Source: Acidobacteriota bacterium (GTDB taxonomy: Bacteria > Acidobacteriota > Blastocatellia > Pyrinomonadales > Pyrinomonadaceae). Taken from it: DNA of 47,009 bases. This document shows positions 25,192 through 32,925 of the stretch, piece by piece. The number at the start of each line of letters is the position of its first letter. The stretch's first letter is position 1. The translations under genes were made by a program, and so were the position numbers. The stretch lies in assembly GCA_019239425.1 (NCBI GenBank), contig JAFAZX010000072.1, positions 1 to 47,009 of the forward strand, written 5' to 3'. Under the pieces are notes generated by a model, which was not told the DNA's origin, made no database searches, and worked only from the letters and a program-made list of their open reading frames with translations.

Positions 25192-25987
25192 AGGTCTGAA
25201 AGAGGTCTACGAGTTCGAGGACTTCCGCGTGGACGTGCGACGGCGGCTCGTGACGCGCGGCGGCCGGGGCGTGCCGCTCACGCCGAAGGCGTTCGAGACT
25301 CTGCTCGCGCTGCTGCGCAGCGGCGGGAGCTTGCTGACGAAGGACGCGCTCATCTCGGAGGTCTGGCCCGACACCTTCGTCGAAGAGGGCAACCTCGCGC
25401 AGAACATCTTTCTGCTGCGGCGCGCGCTCGGCGAGGCGAAGGGCGAGCACCGCTTCATCGTCACGGTGCCGGGCGCGGGCTACCTCTTCGTCCCGCGCGT
25501 GCGCGCCTCGGACGCGTCGACTCCCGCGCGCGCCGAAGACCGTGCCGTCGGCTCTCTGGCGGTTCTGCCTTTCAAATCGCTCGCGGCGGAAGGCGCCGAC
25601 TCCGACTTCGGCCTCGCGCTGGCCGACGCGCTGACGCGCGGGCTGAGCACGTGGCGCGGGGTCAAGGTGCTGCCGACCGACGCGGCGCTGCGGCTCCGCG
25701 AATCGACGCCGGAGGCGCAGGCCGCCGCGGTCGAGGCGCTGCTCCACGGTCTCTATCAGAGGGACGGCGCGCGCCTGCGGGTCTCGGTGCAACTGGCGCG
25801 GACGTGCGACGGCGCGACCGCCTGGGCGGCCAAGTTCGACGAGCAGTCGGACGACCCGTTCGCCCTCCAAGACTCCATCGCCGAGCGGGTCGCGCGGGCG
25901 CTCGCGCCCAAGCTCTCGGGCCACGAACGACGCCACCTGTCAGTCGTGCGCGACGTTCGAGGGGGGCGACTGCGCCGCTCGTCTTAA
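25184..25987 (+). CDS. Winged-helix (CadC/OmpR-type) regulator with TolB-like half
   Basis: A 267-residue protein. Residues 8-103 are a trans_reg_C winged helix (FRVDVRRRLVTRGG, LTPKAFETLLALL, VAGYLF-like VTVPGAGYLFVPRV) and 120-245 a TolB-N/FlgO-like half (GSLAVLPFKSL, GLALADALTRGLS). Most such regulators go on to TPR repeats and reach 500-700 residues; this one stops after an Arg-rich tail, so either the TPR part was lost or it is a short form. It overlaps the aminotransferase gene by 8 bases and the dehydrogenase gene follows after 11, so all three are probably one transcript. Confidence 0.85.
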   Translation: MSEGLKEVYEFEDFRVDVRRRLVTRGGRGVPLTPKAFETLLALLRSGGSLLTKDALISEVWPDTFVEEGNLAQNIFLLRRALGEAKGEHRFIVTVPGAGYLFVPRVRASDASTPARAEDRAVGSLAVLPFKSLAAEGADSDFGLALADALTRGLSTWRGVKVLPTDAALRLRESTPEAQAAAVEALLHGLYQRDGARLRVSVQLARTCDGATAWAAKFDEQSDDPFALQDSIAERVARALAPKLSGHERRHLSVVRDVRGGRLRRSS

Positions 25988-25998
25988 AGGTTTCGGAG

Positions 25999-27423
25999 AT
26001 GACGATAGCCACCATCAACCCCGCGACGGGCGAGTTGTTGAAGACGTTCGAGCCGCACACGGGCGCGGAGGTCGAGGGGCGTCTGCGGCTGGCCGCGGAA
26101 GCCTTCCGCGCGCGCAGGCGCACGTCCCTGCCCGAGCGCGGCGAGATGCTTCTGCGCGTCGCCGCGCTGCTTGAAAGTCGGAAGGAGCGCTACAGCCGTC
26201 TCATCACGACGGAGATGGGGAAGCCCGTCGCGGCCGCCGCGCGCGAGTTGGAGAAGGGCGCGCGGGCCTGCCGTTACTACGCGGCCGAGGCGGAGCGTTT
26301 TCTGGCGGACGAGCACGTCACGACCGCGGCGCGCGAGAGCTACGTCCGCTACGAGCCGCTCGGCCCCGTGCTCGCGGTGATGCCCTGGAACTTTCCCTTC
26401 TGGCAGGTCATACGCGTGGCCGCGCCCGCGCTGATGGCCGGCAACGTCCTTCTCGTCAAACACGCCCCGAACGTGCCGCAGTGCGCGCTCGAGGTCGAGG
26501 AGCTTTTCCGCGCCGCCGGTTGCCCCGAAGGGGTGTTGCAGGCGCTGCTGGTCGAGACGGACAGGGTCGCGTCGCTCATCGCAGACCCGCGCGTCGCGGC
26601 CGTCACGTTGACGGGGAGCGACGCCGCGGGGGGCAGCGTCGCCGCCGTGGCGGGCAGGCACATCAAGAAGACCGTGCTGGAGCTTGGCGGCAGCGACCCT
26701 TTCGTCGTCATGCCGAGCGCGAAGATGGACGAGGCCGTGAAGACCGCCGTGCGCGCGCGCCTGCTCAACAGCGGGCAGTCCTGCATCGCGGCCAAGCGCT
26801 TCATCGTCCACGAAGAGGTCTACGAAGAGTTCGAGCGACGCTTCGCCGCCGGGATGGAGTCTTTGCGCGTCGGCGACCCGTTTGATGAGATGACGGAGGT
26901 CGGCCCCTTGGCGACCGAGCAGGTGCTCAAAACCCTCGACGCACAGGTGCGCGACGCGCTCGGAGCGGGCGCGCGGCTCGTGCTGGGCGGCGGGCCTCTT
27001 CCCGGTCGCGGCTTCTACTACGCGCCGAGCGTCCTCAGCGACGTGCCCACCCACGCGCGCGCATACCGCGAAGAGTTGTTCGGGCCGGTCGCGCTCCTCT
27101 TCCGCGCGCGCAACGTTGACGACGCCGTCCGCCTCGCCAACGACACGCCCTACGGACTCGGCGCGAGCGCCTGGACGAACGACGCGCGCGAAGCCCGACG
27201 CTTCGTCGAAGAGATAGAGGCGGGGTCGGTCTTCATCAACGGCCTGGTCTCGTCCGACCCGCGCCTGCCCTTCGGCGGCGTGAAGCGCTCGGGCTACGGG
27301 CGCGAACTCGGCTCACACGGCCTGCGCGAGTTCGTCAACGTCAAGACCGTCTGGGTTCAAAGTTGGGACGCGCCGGAGGGATTTCACCACAGAGACACAG
27401 AGGCACAGCTTGTCGAGAGTTAA
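25999..27423 (+). CDS. Succinate-semialdehyde-type aldehyde dehydrogenase
   Basis: A 474-residue NAD(P)-dependent aldehyde dehydrogenase of the SSADH/Sad group. Asn131 (MPWNFPF), Lys154, Glu228 (ELGGSDPF) and Cys262 (NSGQSC) form the active site. The ATG at 25999 starts the family sequence (TINPATGE); the upstream frame to 25651 is outside the gene. The family normally ends near REFVNVKTVWV; here a tail (QSWDAPEGFHHRDTEAQLVES) follows, mostly encoded by a palindromic repeat. With the aminotransferase and MocR gene it suggests a GABA- or amine-degrading route (inference). Confidence 0.92.
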   Translation: MTIATINPATGELLKTFEPHTGAEVEGRLRLAAEAFRARRRTSLPERGEMLLRVAALLESRKERYSRLITTEMGKPVAAAARELEKGARACRYYAAEAERFLADEHVTTAARESYVRYEPLGPVLAVMPWNFPFWQVIRVAAPALMAGNVLLVKHAPNVPQCALEVEELFRAAGCPEGVLQALLVETDRVASLIADPRVAAVTLTGSDAAGGSVAAVAGRHIKKTVLELGGSDPFVVMPSAKMDEAVKTAVRARLLNSGQSCIAAKRFIVHEEVYEEFERRFAAGMESLRVGDPFDEMTEVGPLATEQVLKTLDAQVRDALGAGARLVLGGGPLPGRGFYYAPSVLSDVPTHARAYREELFGPVALLFRARNVDDAVRLANDTPYGLGASAWTNDAREARRFVEEIEAGSVFINGLVSSDPRLPFGGVKRSGYGRELGSHGLREFVNVKTVWVQSWDAPEGFHHRDTEAQLVES

Positions 27424-27455
27424 TGCTTAAAGCTGTGCCTCTGTGTCTCTGCGGT
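27386..27455. repeat. CACAGAG-type palindromic element, copy 2, inside two gene ends
   Basis: Arms 27386-27410 and 27431-27455 match at 24 of 25. The left arm encodes the last residues of the dehydrogenase and the right arm, read on the other strand, the last residues of the HAD hydrolase. Both tails read RDTEAQL. The stops are TAA at 27421-27423 and TAA at 27429-27427, only 3 bases apart. It is near-identical to the copy at 4134-4209 and may terminate both transcripts. Confidence 0.92.
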
Positions 27456-28125
27456 TAATTCTTTCCATGAGGTCGGGGAGGTTCGCCACCGAATCGATCA
27501 GGTGCGTGTGCGGCTCTTGCTCCAACGTCTGCCGGCCGTGCGCGCCGGAGAGGACGCCCACGTTCCAGCGGACGCCCGCGTTGTGTCCCGCCTGCAGGTC
27601 GAGCACGGTGTCGCCCACGTTCATCACCCGACGTGCGTCGCCCACGCCCGTCGCCTCCATCGCGCGGAAGATGAGGTCTGGCGCGGGGCGGCCGCGCGCC
27701 ACGTCGTCGCCGCAGACGACGGCGTCGACGACCTCACTCCCCCAACCCAGGGAGGAGATAAGTAGACTCGTAATCTCGCGGTCGAAGCCCGTGTTGAGGG
27801 CCACGCGGACGTCTCGCTCTTTAAGCCGGCGGAAGGTCTCTTCGGCGCCTTCGAGCGGCTCGACGCCGCCCTCGCCGTAGAGCCGCGCGAGGTGTTCGCG
27901 GAATGAGTTGTAGACAGTCTCGGCCTGCTTCGTGCGGTCGGGGCCTTCGGGGATGAGATGGAGCACGGCCTCACGTTTTGAGGAGCCGCGCACGCGGCTC
28001 AACTGCTCCGGCGTGACTTCGATGCCGTGCCGTCCGAGCGCGAAGAGGAACGCGTCGGCCACACGTCCCTTATCCTTCACGGTCGTCCCCGCCATGTCGA
28101 AGACCACCAGCCTCGGCTCGTCCAT
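27427..28125 (-). CDS. HAD-family phosphonatase-like hydrolase
   Basis: A 232-residue HAD enzyme. Motif I is FDMAGTT (Asp9, Asp-x-Ala-Gly-Thr as in phosphonoacetaldehyde hydrolases), motif II the NTGF threonine, and motif IV NVGDTVLD. A lysine in GSSKREAV is placed like the Schiff-base lysine of PhnX, but it is closer to the PhnX-like group whose substrate is unknown. The C-terminus (RRDTEAQL) is encoded by a palindromic repeat. It is the last gene of the racemase and PhzF group, 12 bases after the former. Confidence 0.88.
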   Translation of the reverse strand: MDEPRLVVFDMAGTTVKDKGRVADAFLFALGRHGIEVTPEQLSRVRGSSKREAVLHLIPEGPDRTKQAETVYNSFREHLARLYGEGGVEPLEGAEETFRRLKERDVRVALNTGFDREITSLLISSLGWGSEVVDAVVCGDDVARGRPAPDLIFRAMEATGVGDARRVMNVGDTVLDLQAGHNAGVRWNVGVLSGAHGRQTLEQEPHTHLIDSVANLPDLMERINRRDTEAQL

Positions 28126-28137
28126 CAGATGAACCTC

Positions 28138-28827
28138 TCAACCGATGGCCCTGAGCAGAGCCGCCTTCGCCAGGAGCCGCGTCGAGTCGAGCGTCGGCAG
28201 CGGCGCGTCTTCGGGGCGGACTATCAAAGGAATCTCGGTGCAGCCGAGGACGGCCGCGTCGCAGCCGCGCCCTTTCAAGTCATCCATCACCTCGTTGAAG
28301 TAGAGTCGCGACTCTTCGGGGAAGATGCCGTTGACGAGCTGCTTGAAGATGATGTCGTTGATTCGCCCGCGCGCGGCCTCCGCGGGAATCTCGCAAGCCA
28401 CGTCGCGCTTCGCCGCCGCCTCCCCGTAGACTGGCGACTCCATCAGGTACTTCGTCCCCATGTCGCCCAGGCGTTGGAAGCCGAGCCGAGCCGCCTCGTC
28501 CGTCACGACCTCCGCGATGTGGAGCCACGGGATGGGCGACTTCGGCAACAGATACGGGAACGCCTGATGGCAGGTGTTGTCGGGGCAGATGGCGAAGTCG
28601 GCGCCGGCCGCCGCGGCCCTCCGCGCGGAGTCGAGCAGAAGCTCTGCGACGCCCTCCCAGTCGCCGCGCGTGATGTGCCGCATGTGCTCGGCCATCGGGA
28701 TGGAGTTCAGGGTGATCTGCGGATGATTGTGCTCACCCATCAACGGCAGAGCTTCCAGACAGATCGTCCGGTAACAGAGGGCCGCGCCCTCCGCGCTGCA
28801 CGCCACGATGCCGATGTGCTCAGCCAT
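28138..28827 (-). CDS. Asp/Glu racemase family protein
   Basis: A 229-residue protein of the aspartate/glutamate racemase fold. The C-terminal cysteine motif LGCTEIPL and the GTKYLMES stretch are present. The N-terminal motif reads CPDNTCH in place of the usual PCNTxH, so the first catalytic cysteine is at a changed place. Racemase activity is thus uncertain. The gene is 3 bases past the PhzF-like stop and probably shares its transcript. Confidence 0.85.
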   Translation of the reverse strand: MAEHIGIVACSAEGAALCYRTICLEALPLMGEHNHPQITLNSIPMAEHMRHITRGDWEGVAELLLDSARRAAAAGADFAICPDNTCHQAFPYLLPKSPIPWLHIAEVVTDEAARLGFQRLGDMGTKYLMESPVYGEAAAKRDVACEIPAEAARGRINDIIFKQLVNGIFPEESRLYFNEVMDDLKGRGCDAAVLGCTEIPLIVRPEDAPLPTLDSTRLLAKAALLRAIG

Positions 28828-28830
28828 GCC

Positions 28831-29688
28831 TCAAGTCTCCAGCGTGCCCTCGACGCAGGTGACGGCCCGGCCGCCCACCCAGATCGCGCCGTCTTCGAAG
28901 ACGACTTCCACGCGCCCGTCGCGGCCGATGCAGCGGCCCTGCGCGGCGACGTAAGAGTCCCGACCCAGAAGCCCCCCGCGCCGCACGAGCGCGGCCACGC
29001 AGCCGTTGCCGCTCCCGCACACGGGGTCTTCCGGAACGCCTTCGACGGGCGCGAACGAGCGCACTTCGAGCTGCGACTCCGCTCCTTCCATCTCAACGCC
29101 GAAGACCGTGAGGCCGACGGCGCCCCGCGGCGTGGCCGCGGCGACGCGCGCCTGCTCGGGCCGCAGAGTTCGCACCGCCTCGGCGTCCTTCAACTGCAAC
29201 GTCAACCAGACCGGCCCGACGTCGATGACCGCCGCCGCGAGCACTTCGGCGGTCGAGACGCCGAGCGCCCCGGCGGCCGCGGCCAGCTCTTCCGAAGTCG
29301 GCTCACGCAGCGAAGGCTCCGGCAGTCGGAAGAAGATTCGCCCGCCCTCGACGCGCAGGTCGACGAGCCCCTGGCCGCATTCCTGCACGAGCCGGCCCGG
29401 CGTGCGGGGCCGCAGGCCGCCGCGCAGGACGGCGTGGGCCGAGCCGACGGTCGGGTGGCCCGCGAACGGCAGCTCACGCGCGGGCGTGAAGATGCGCAGG
29501 CGGTAGTCCGCGCGCTCGTCGCTCGGGGCGCAGACGAAGGTCGTCTCCGAAAGATTCGTCCAACGCGCGACGGCCTGCATCTGTTCCTGCGTGAGGCGGT
29601 CTGCGTCGTGCACGACCGCCACGGGGTTGCCCTTGAACGGCACGCCCGTGAACACGTCCACCTGTCTGAAGGTCAGCCTCTCGCCCAC
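28831..29688 (-). CDS. PhzF-family isomerase/epimerase-like protein
   Basis: A 285-residue protein of the PhzF fold (related to diaminopimelate epimerase). Signature pieces are KGNPVAVV, LSETTFV (catalytic Glu48), FTPARELPFAGHPTVG and DPVCGSGNG. The starting codon is GTG at 29688 with AAGGAGG upstream; an ATG inside the ribosome-binding site is out of frame. The family isomerises small metabolites; the true substrate is not known. Neighbours (racemase, HAD hydrolase) suggest a small-acid pathway. Confidence 0.9.
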   Translation of the reverse strand: MGERLTFRQVDVFTGVPFKGNPVAVVHDADRLTQEQMQAVARWTNLSETTFVCAPSDERADYRLRIFTPARELPFAGHPTVGSAHAVLRGGLRPRTPGRLVQECGQGLVDLRVEGGRIFFRLPEPSLREPTSEELAAAAGALGVSTAEVLAAAVIDVGPVWLTLQLKDAEAVRTLRPEQARVAAATPRGAVGLTVFGVEMEGAESQLEVRSFAPVEGVPEDPVCGSGNGCVAALVRRGGLLGRDSYVAAQGRCIGRDGRVEVVFEDGAIWVGGRAVTCVEGTLET

Positions 29689-29709
29689 GTCTTCATCCTC
29701 CTTAAGAGC

Positions 29710-29806
29710 AAGGCAGAAGCCCGACCGTGAGGGAGGGCGTCGGTCTCACTCTGCATGTGTCGTGACGGAAGTCGTACGCCCTCCCTTACGGTCGGGCTTC
29801 TGCCTT
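29710..29806. repeat. AAGGCAGAAGCC-type palindromic element
   Basis: Arms of 31 bases at 29710-29740 and 29776-29806 match at 30 of 31 (core GCAGAAGCCCGACCG). The right arm holds the last six codons and the TAA of the MBL-fold hydrolase (KAEARP-stop). The left arm lies in the 22-bp to 52-bp leader of the PhzF-like gene. It may end the upstream transcript. Confidence 0.92.
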
Positions 29807-30592
29807 CCTCATCAAGTGGCGCCCGACGATTGATTCGAGGTTGCGCCCGTGGAAAAGCGCCTCGAAGGGCGAGGGCTCCAGGCCGGGACTCAGGCACTCC
29901 TCTAGCGGAATCCGCAGCACCGAGTCGCCCGACTCTTCATCCTGCCAGGCCGTGCGGGCGTTGGCCTCCAGACGGTCTAAATAACAGAGCGCGTGTTCGA
30001 CGGCGCGGCCCTCGCGCACGCCCATGTGGCTTGAGACGAGGCGGCCCCTCCCGCGCCTTTGCAGCCGCCGGAGCGCCTGGCGGAGCATCTCGGGGGCGGC
30101 GTAGGCGATGTAGGCGATGTTCCCCACGACGGTGTCGCCGGTCATGAGCAGGTCTGCCTCCGGCACTTCGACGGAGAGCGTGCTCATCGTGTGGCCGGGG
30201 TTGTGGAACACGTCCAGCGTGTAGCGGCCCCACCTGACCAGCAGCGAGTCGTCGACGAGCATCGTCGGCTCGACGAAGTTGGCCTCCTCCTCTTCCGAAC
30301 GGTGCCTCTCGGTCGTGAAGGTGTGGAGGTAGTTCCGGTGCGCGATGATCTCGGCGCGGGGGAAGAGCCTGAGCGCCGCGAGGTGGTCGCTGAAGTAGTG
30401 CGTGGCGATGATGAACCGCACGCGCTTCCCCATCCCGCCCTCGATCCTCTCGCGCAGCTCCTCCGCGTCGCGCCGGCTCGCCATGCCGTCCACGAGCAGG
30501 ACTTCGTCGCCCTTCACGAAGGCGGTCGAGTTCGAGCCGTAGGTCTCGCCGATGAAGAGGCGTATGTCGGACTCTATCTGCTGCTCCTTCAA
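29786..30592 (-). CDS. MBL-fold metallohydrolase
   Basis: A 268-residue metallo-beta-lactamase-fold protein of glyoxalase/lactonase type: THYFSDH (metal set), NPGHTMST, GDTVVGN and SSHMG. No signal peptide. The start is proposed as TTG at 30592, overlapping the acetyltransferase stop as TTGA, with GGGAGG upstream; no ATG comes before residue 42. The last residues KAEARP are encoded by a palindromic repeat. Substrate unknown. Confidence 0.85.
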   Translation of the reverse strand: MKEQQIESDIRLFIGETYGSNSTAFVKGDEVLLVDGMASRRDAEELRERIEGGMGKRVRFIIATHYFSDHLAALRLFPRAEIIAHRNYLHTFTTERHRSEEEEANFVEPTMLVDDSLLVRWGRYTLDVFHNPGHTMSTLSVEVPEADLLMTGDTVVGNIAYIAYAAPEMLRQALRRLQRRGRGRLVSSHMGVREGRAVEHALCYLDRLEANARTAWQDEESGDSVLRIPLEECLSPGLEPSPFEALFHGRNLESIVGRHLMRKAEARP

Positions 30593-31305
30593 GCCCGCCC
30601 CTCCCTTCGGACGCCGTTGAGCTTTGTGCGCTGCCGCCCCTGCTCGTCGAAGTTCGAGGGGTCGAGCCAGCGCTCGAAAGCCTCGCGCAGGGCGGGCCAC
30701 TCGCCGTCGATGACCGAGTACCAGGCCGTGTCGCGGTTGCGCCCCTTGACGACCGCGGCCTGCCGGAAGACGCCCTCGAACGAAAAGCCGAGGCGCTCGG
30801 CCGCCGCGCGCGAGGCCGCGTTCAGCGCGTTGCACTTCCACTCGTAGCGCCGGTAGCCGAGGTCGAAGGCCCGCTTCATCATGAGGTACATCGCCTCGGT
30901 GGCGGCGGGGGTGCGCTGGAGCAGCGGCGAATAGTTGATGTGGCCGACCTCGATGGAGCCGTTCGCGGGGTCGATGCGCAGGTAGCTCGCCACGCCCGTC
31001 GCCCGGTTCGTCTCCGGAGGGACGACCGCGTAGAAGAGTGGGTCTTTGCCGCGGCAGGTCTCCTCCATCCACGCGAGGTAGGCGTTGAGTGTTTTGAAAG
31101 GGCCGTAAGGGAGGTAAGTCCAATTCGTCCCCTCCGGGTCTACGGTGTTGGCGTCGTACAGGTCGGTGGCGTGGCGGCCCGGGTCGAGCGGCTCAAGCCG
31201 GCAGTAACGCCCCTCCAAAGTCTCCCGCGCCGGCAGCCGGCGCGGCTCCCAGAAGTAGACGGGCAGGCCGACCGGCTGCTTCAGATGATTCAGCTCGTGT
31301 TCCAT
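30589..31305 (-). CDS. GNAT acetyltransferase (RimJ/RimL-like)
   Basis: A 238-residue N-acetyltransferase. RLEPLDPGRHATDLY is the RimJ/RimL type opening, followed by VGHINYSPLLQRTPAATEAMYLMM, the acetyl-CoA binding part and the YRRYEWKCNALNAASRAAAERLGFSFEG ending. It may modify an N-terminus, a small amine or a toxin. It is coupled to the MBL-fold gene by a 4-base overlap. Start is the ATG at 31305; no Shine-Dalgarno sequence is visible. Confidence 0.9.
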   Translation of the reverse strand: MEHELNHLKQPVGLPVYFWEPRRLPARETLEGRYCRLEPLDPGRHATDLYDANTVDPEGTNWTYLPYGPFKTLNAYLAWMEETCRGKDPLFYAVVPPETNRATGVASYLRIDPANGSIEVGHINYSPLLQRTPAATEAMYLMMKRAFDLGYRRYEWKCNALNAASRAAAERLGFSFEGVFRQAAVVKGRNRDTAWYSVIDGEWPALREAFERWLDPSNFDEQGRQRTKLNGVRREGRA

Positions 31306-31497
31306 GAAGGGATGATAGTGCGGCGCGGGTTTTAAGTCTTGGGTACTTGGTTATTATTTCTCAGTTTTTCTTACCGCGACCGGGCGGGGTTATGAAATGG
31401 GACAGTGAGGATGTGTCCCGTCCGCCATTACGGCCCGCACGGAGCCACCGCAGGCGGACGACAAGCAGACTGTCGCGAGTCGGCGTGGGGGCCGTTG

Positions 31498-31737
31498 TCA
31501 GACCGCGGCCTGCGCCCGCTTCTTCCGCTGCATGAGCATCACGACGAGGCCGACCGCCGCCACGACGAACGAGATGCAGAGGAGCAGCGCGCCGGGGATG
31601 ATGCCCAGCAGCGCCTCGTCCCAGCTCGTGCGCCCGTCGGTCAGGGCCGGCAGCAGGAGCGACACGAGCAACACGCCGCCCCCGAGCAGCACCCCGAGCA
31701 CGCCCAGAATCAGCGCCACCAGCCCAGCCTTCGCCAT
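31498..31737 (-). CDS. Small two-helix membrane protein
   Basis: A 79-residue protein with two hydrophobic segments (about 5-33 and 43-70), a short loop between them and a basic C-terminus (QRKKRAQ). A GGAGAGG site precedes the ATG at 31737. It lies 114 bases downstream of the YVTN gene and may be part of its transcript. No family is recognised; a cysteine at 54 is the only one. Confidence 0.75.
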   Translation of the reverse strand: MAKAGLVALILGVLGVLLGGGVLLVSLLLPALTDGRTSWDEALLGIIPGALLLCISFVVAAVGLVVMLMQRKKRAQAAV

Positions 31738-31851
31738 CGCCTCTCCCCCTTCAAACGGCAGAATGCCCTCGAACGCCGGGGCGCATCATAAGGCATCCGC
31801 CGCCCGCCCGTAAGCTTATTTGCCGGCGGGCGGGATTCCGACGGGCGTGTC

Positions 31852-32892
31852 TCAACGGCCGACGACGAGGAGCGTGAAGGTGTCCGGCACGACGCTCGGG
31901 CGCGGCCGCGGGCGCTCCGGCGTGGGCGCGGGCGGCGGGCCGAACTCGGCCGTGACGAGGTAGACGCGGTGCGTCTTCGGGTCGAGCGCCATCGTGCGCG
32001 CCCCCCTCTGCGTCTTGACGTTCTCGACGACCGTGTACTTGTCGGGCGAGTCCTCGTGAACGACCGTCAGCGTGCCCTCGCCGTTCGAGCTGAAGACGAG
32101 CCCCGCCTCCGCGTCGAAGGCCGCGGCGTCCACCCCGCTTCCGATGGGCAAGGTCGTCACGACCTTCCCCGTCTCCGCGTTCACCACCGCCATCAACTTG
32201 TTGGAGCCGACCGTGAAGAGCCGCCGGTGTTTGATGTCGAACGCGAGACCCGACGGCTCCTCCGCGGGCGCGACGGGCCACGTCGCGTCGAGTTTGAGGC
32301 CCCGCGAGTCGAACTCGGCGATGGCGCTCTTGTCTTCGAGGTTGACGAAGACCTTGCCCTTCCCGTCGGCGACGGCGAACTCGGGCCGGCCGCCGAGCGC
32401 GAGCGTGCCCGCGACCGTGTCGGTCTTCACGTCGATGGCGGTGGTGTCGCTGCTCCCGCCGTTCATCGTGAAGACGCGCCGGGAGGCGTCGTCGTAGATG
32501 ATCGCGTCCGGGTTCTTGCCGACCGGAATCTGCTTGAGCGTCTTCAGGGTCTTCAGGTCGAAGACCGTGACGGTCGCGGCGCGCCCGTTGCTGACGTAGC
32601 CCTTCCCCGCCTCTTCCGCGAGGGCGATGCCGTGGACGCCCGGCGTGTCGGGGATGTCGCCGACGACCGCGCCCGTGTCCGCGTCGACGACCAGGACGTG
32701 CGTCGCGTGCGAGACGTAGAGGCGGCGCGCCTTCGCGTCGAGCGTCAGGTAGTCCCACCCGCCCTCGCCGCCGAGCTTGTAACGGTTGATGACGTGGTAG
32801 CCCGCCTGACTCTTCGCCTGCGCGCGAAGCACGCAGGGGCTAAAAGCGATGACGAGTGCGCAGAGGAGCGCGCCGCGCCGTTCGAGTGACAT
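31852..32892 (-). CDS. Secreted YVTN beta-propeller protein
   Basis: A 346-residue protein with a signal peptide (1-24) and repeated YVTN-type blades: LYVSHATHVLVVDADTGAVVG, GYVSNGRAATVTVFDLKT, VFTMNGGSSDTTAIDVKT and LFTVGSNKLMAVVNAETG. These 40-residue repeats form a seven-bladed propeller used as a binding scaffold. The gene starts 33 bases past the RND pump stop with AGGAGG upstream, so it is probably the tail of the efflux operon. Whether it works with the pump cannot be told. Confidence 0.88.
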   Translation of the reverse strand: MSLERRGALLCALVIAFSPCVLRAQAKSQAGYHVINRYKLGGEGGWDYLTLDAKARRLYVSHATHVLVVDADTGAVVGDIPDTPGVHGIALAEEAGKGYVSNGRAATVTVFDLKTLKTLKQIPVGKNPDAIIYDDASRRVFTMNGGSSDTTAIDVKTDTVAGTLALGGRPEFAVADGKGKVFVNLEDKSAIAEFDSRGLKLDATWPVAPAEEPSGLAFDIKHRRLFTVGSNKLMAVVNAETGKVVTTLPIGSGVDAAAFDAEAGLVFSSNGEGTLTVVHEDSPDKYTVVENVKTQRGARTMALDPKTHRVYLVTAEFGPPPAPTPERPRPRPSVVPDTFTLLVVGR

Positions 32893-32925
32893 GGTGTTTG
32901 GCCTCCTGTCTAAAAGGGTCTGGGT

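Noticed and set aside
25651..25998. N-terminal extension of the aldehyde dehydrogenase frame
   Set aside because: The extension overlaps the winged-helix regulator gene, is Arg/Ala-rich and has no homology; the family sequence starts at the ATG at 25999.
28027..29730. Rightward open frame of 567 codons
   Set aside because: Antisense to the racemase-like and PhzF-like genes, whose signature motifs and spacing fit real genes. Its end only reads the repeat arm.
31803..31834. GC-rich hairpin past the YVTN gene
   Set aside because: Only 8 paired bases around a 16-base loop and no T-run; too weak to call a terminator.
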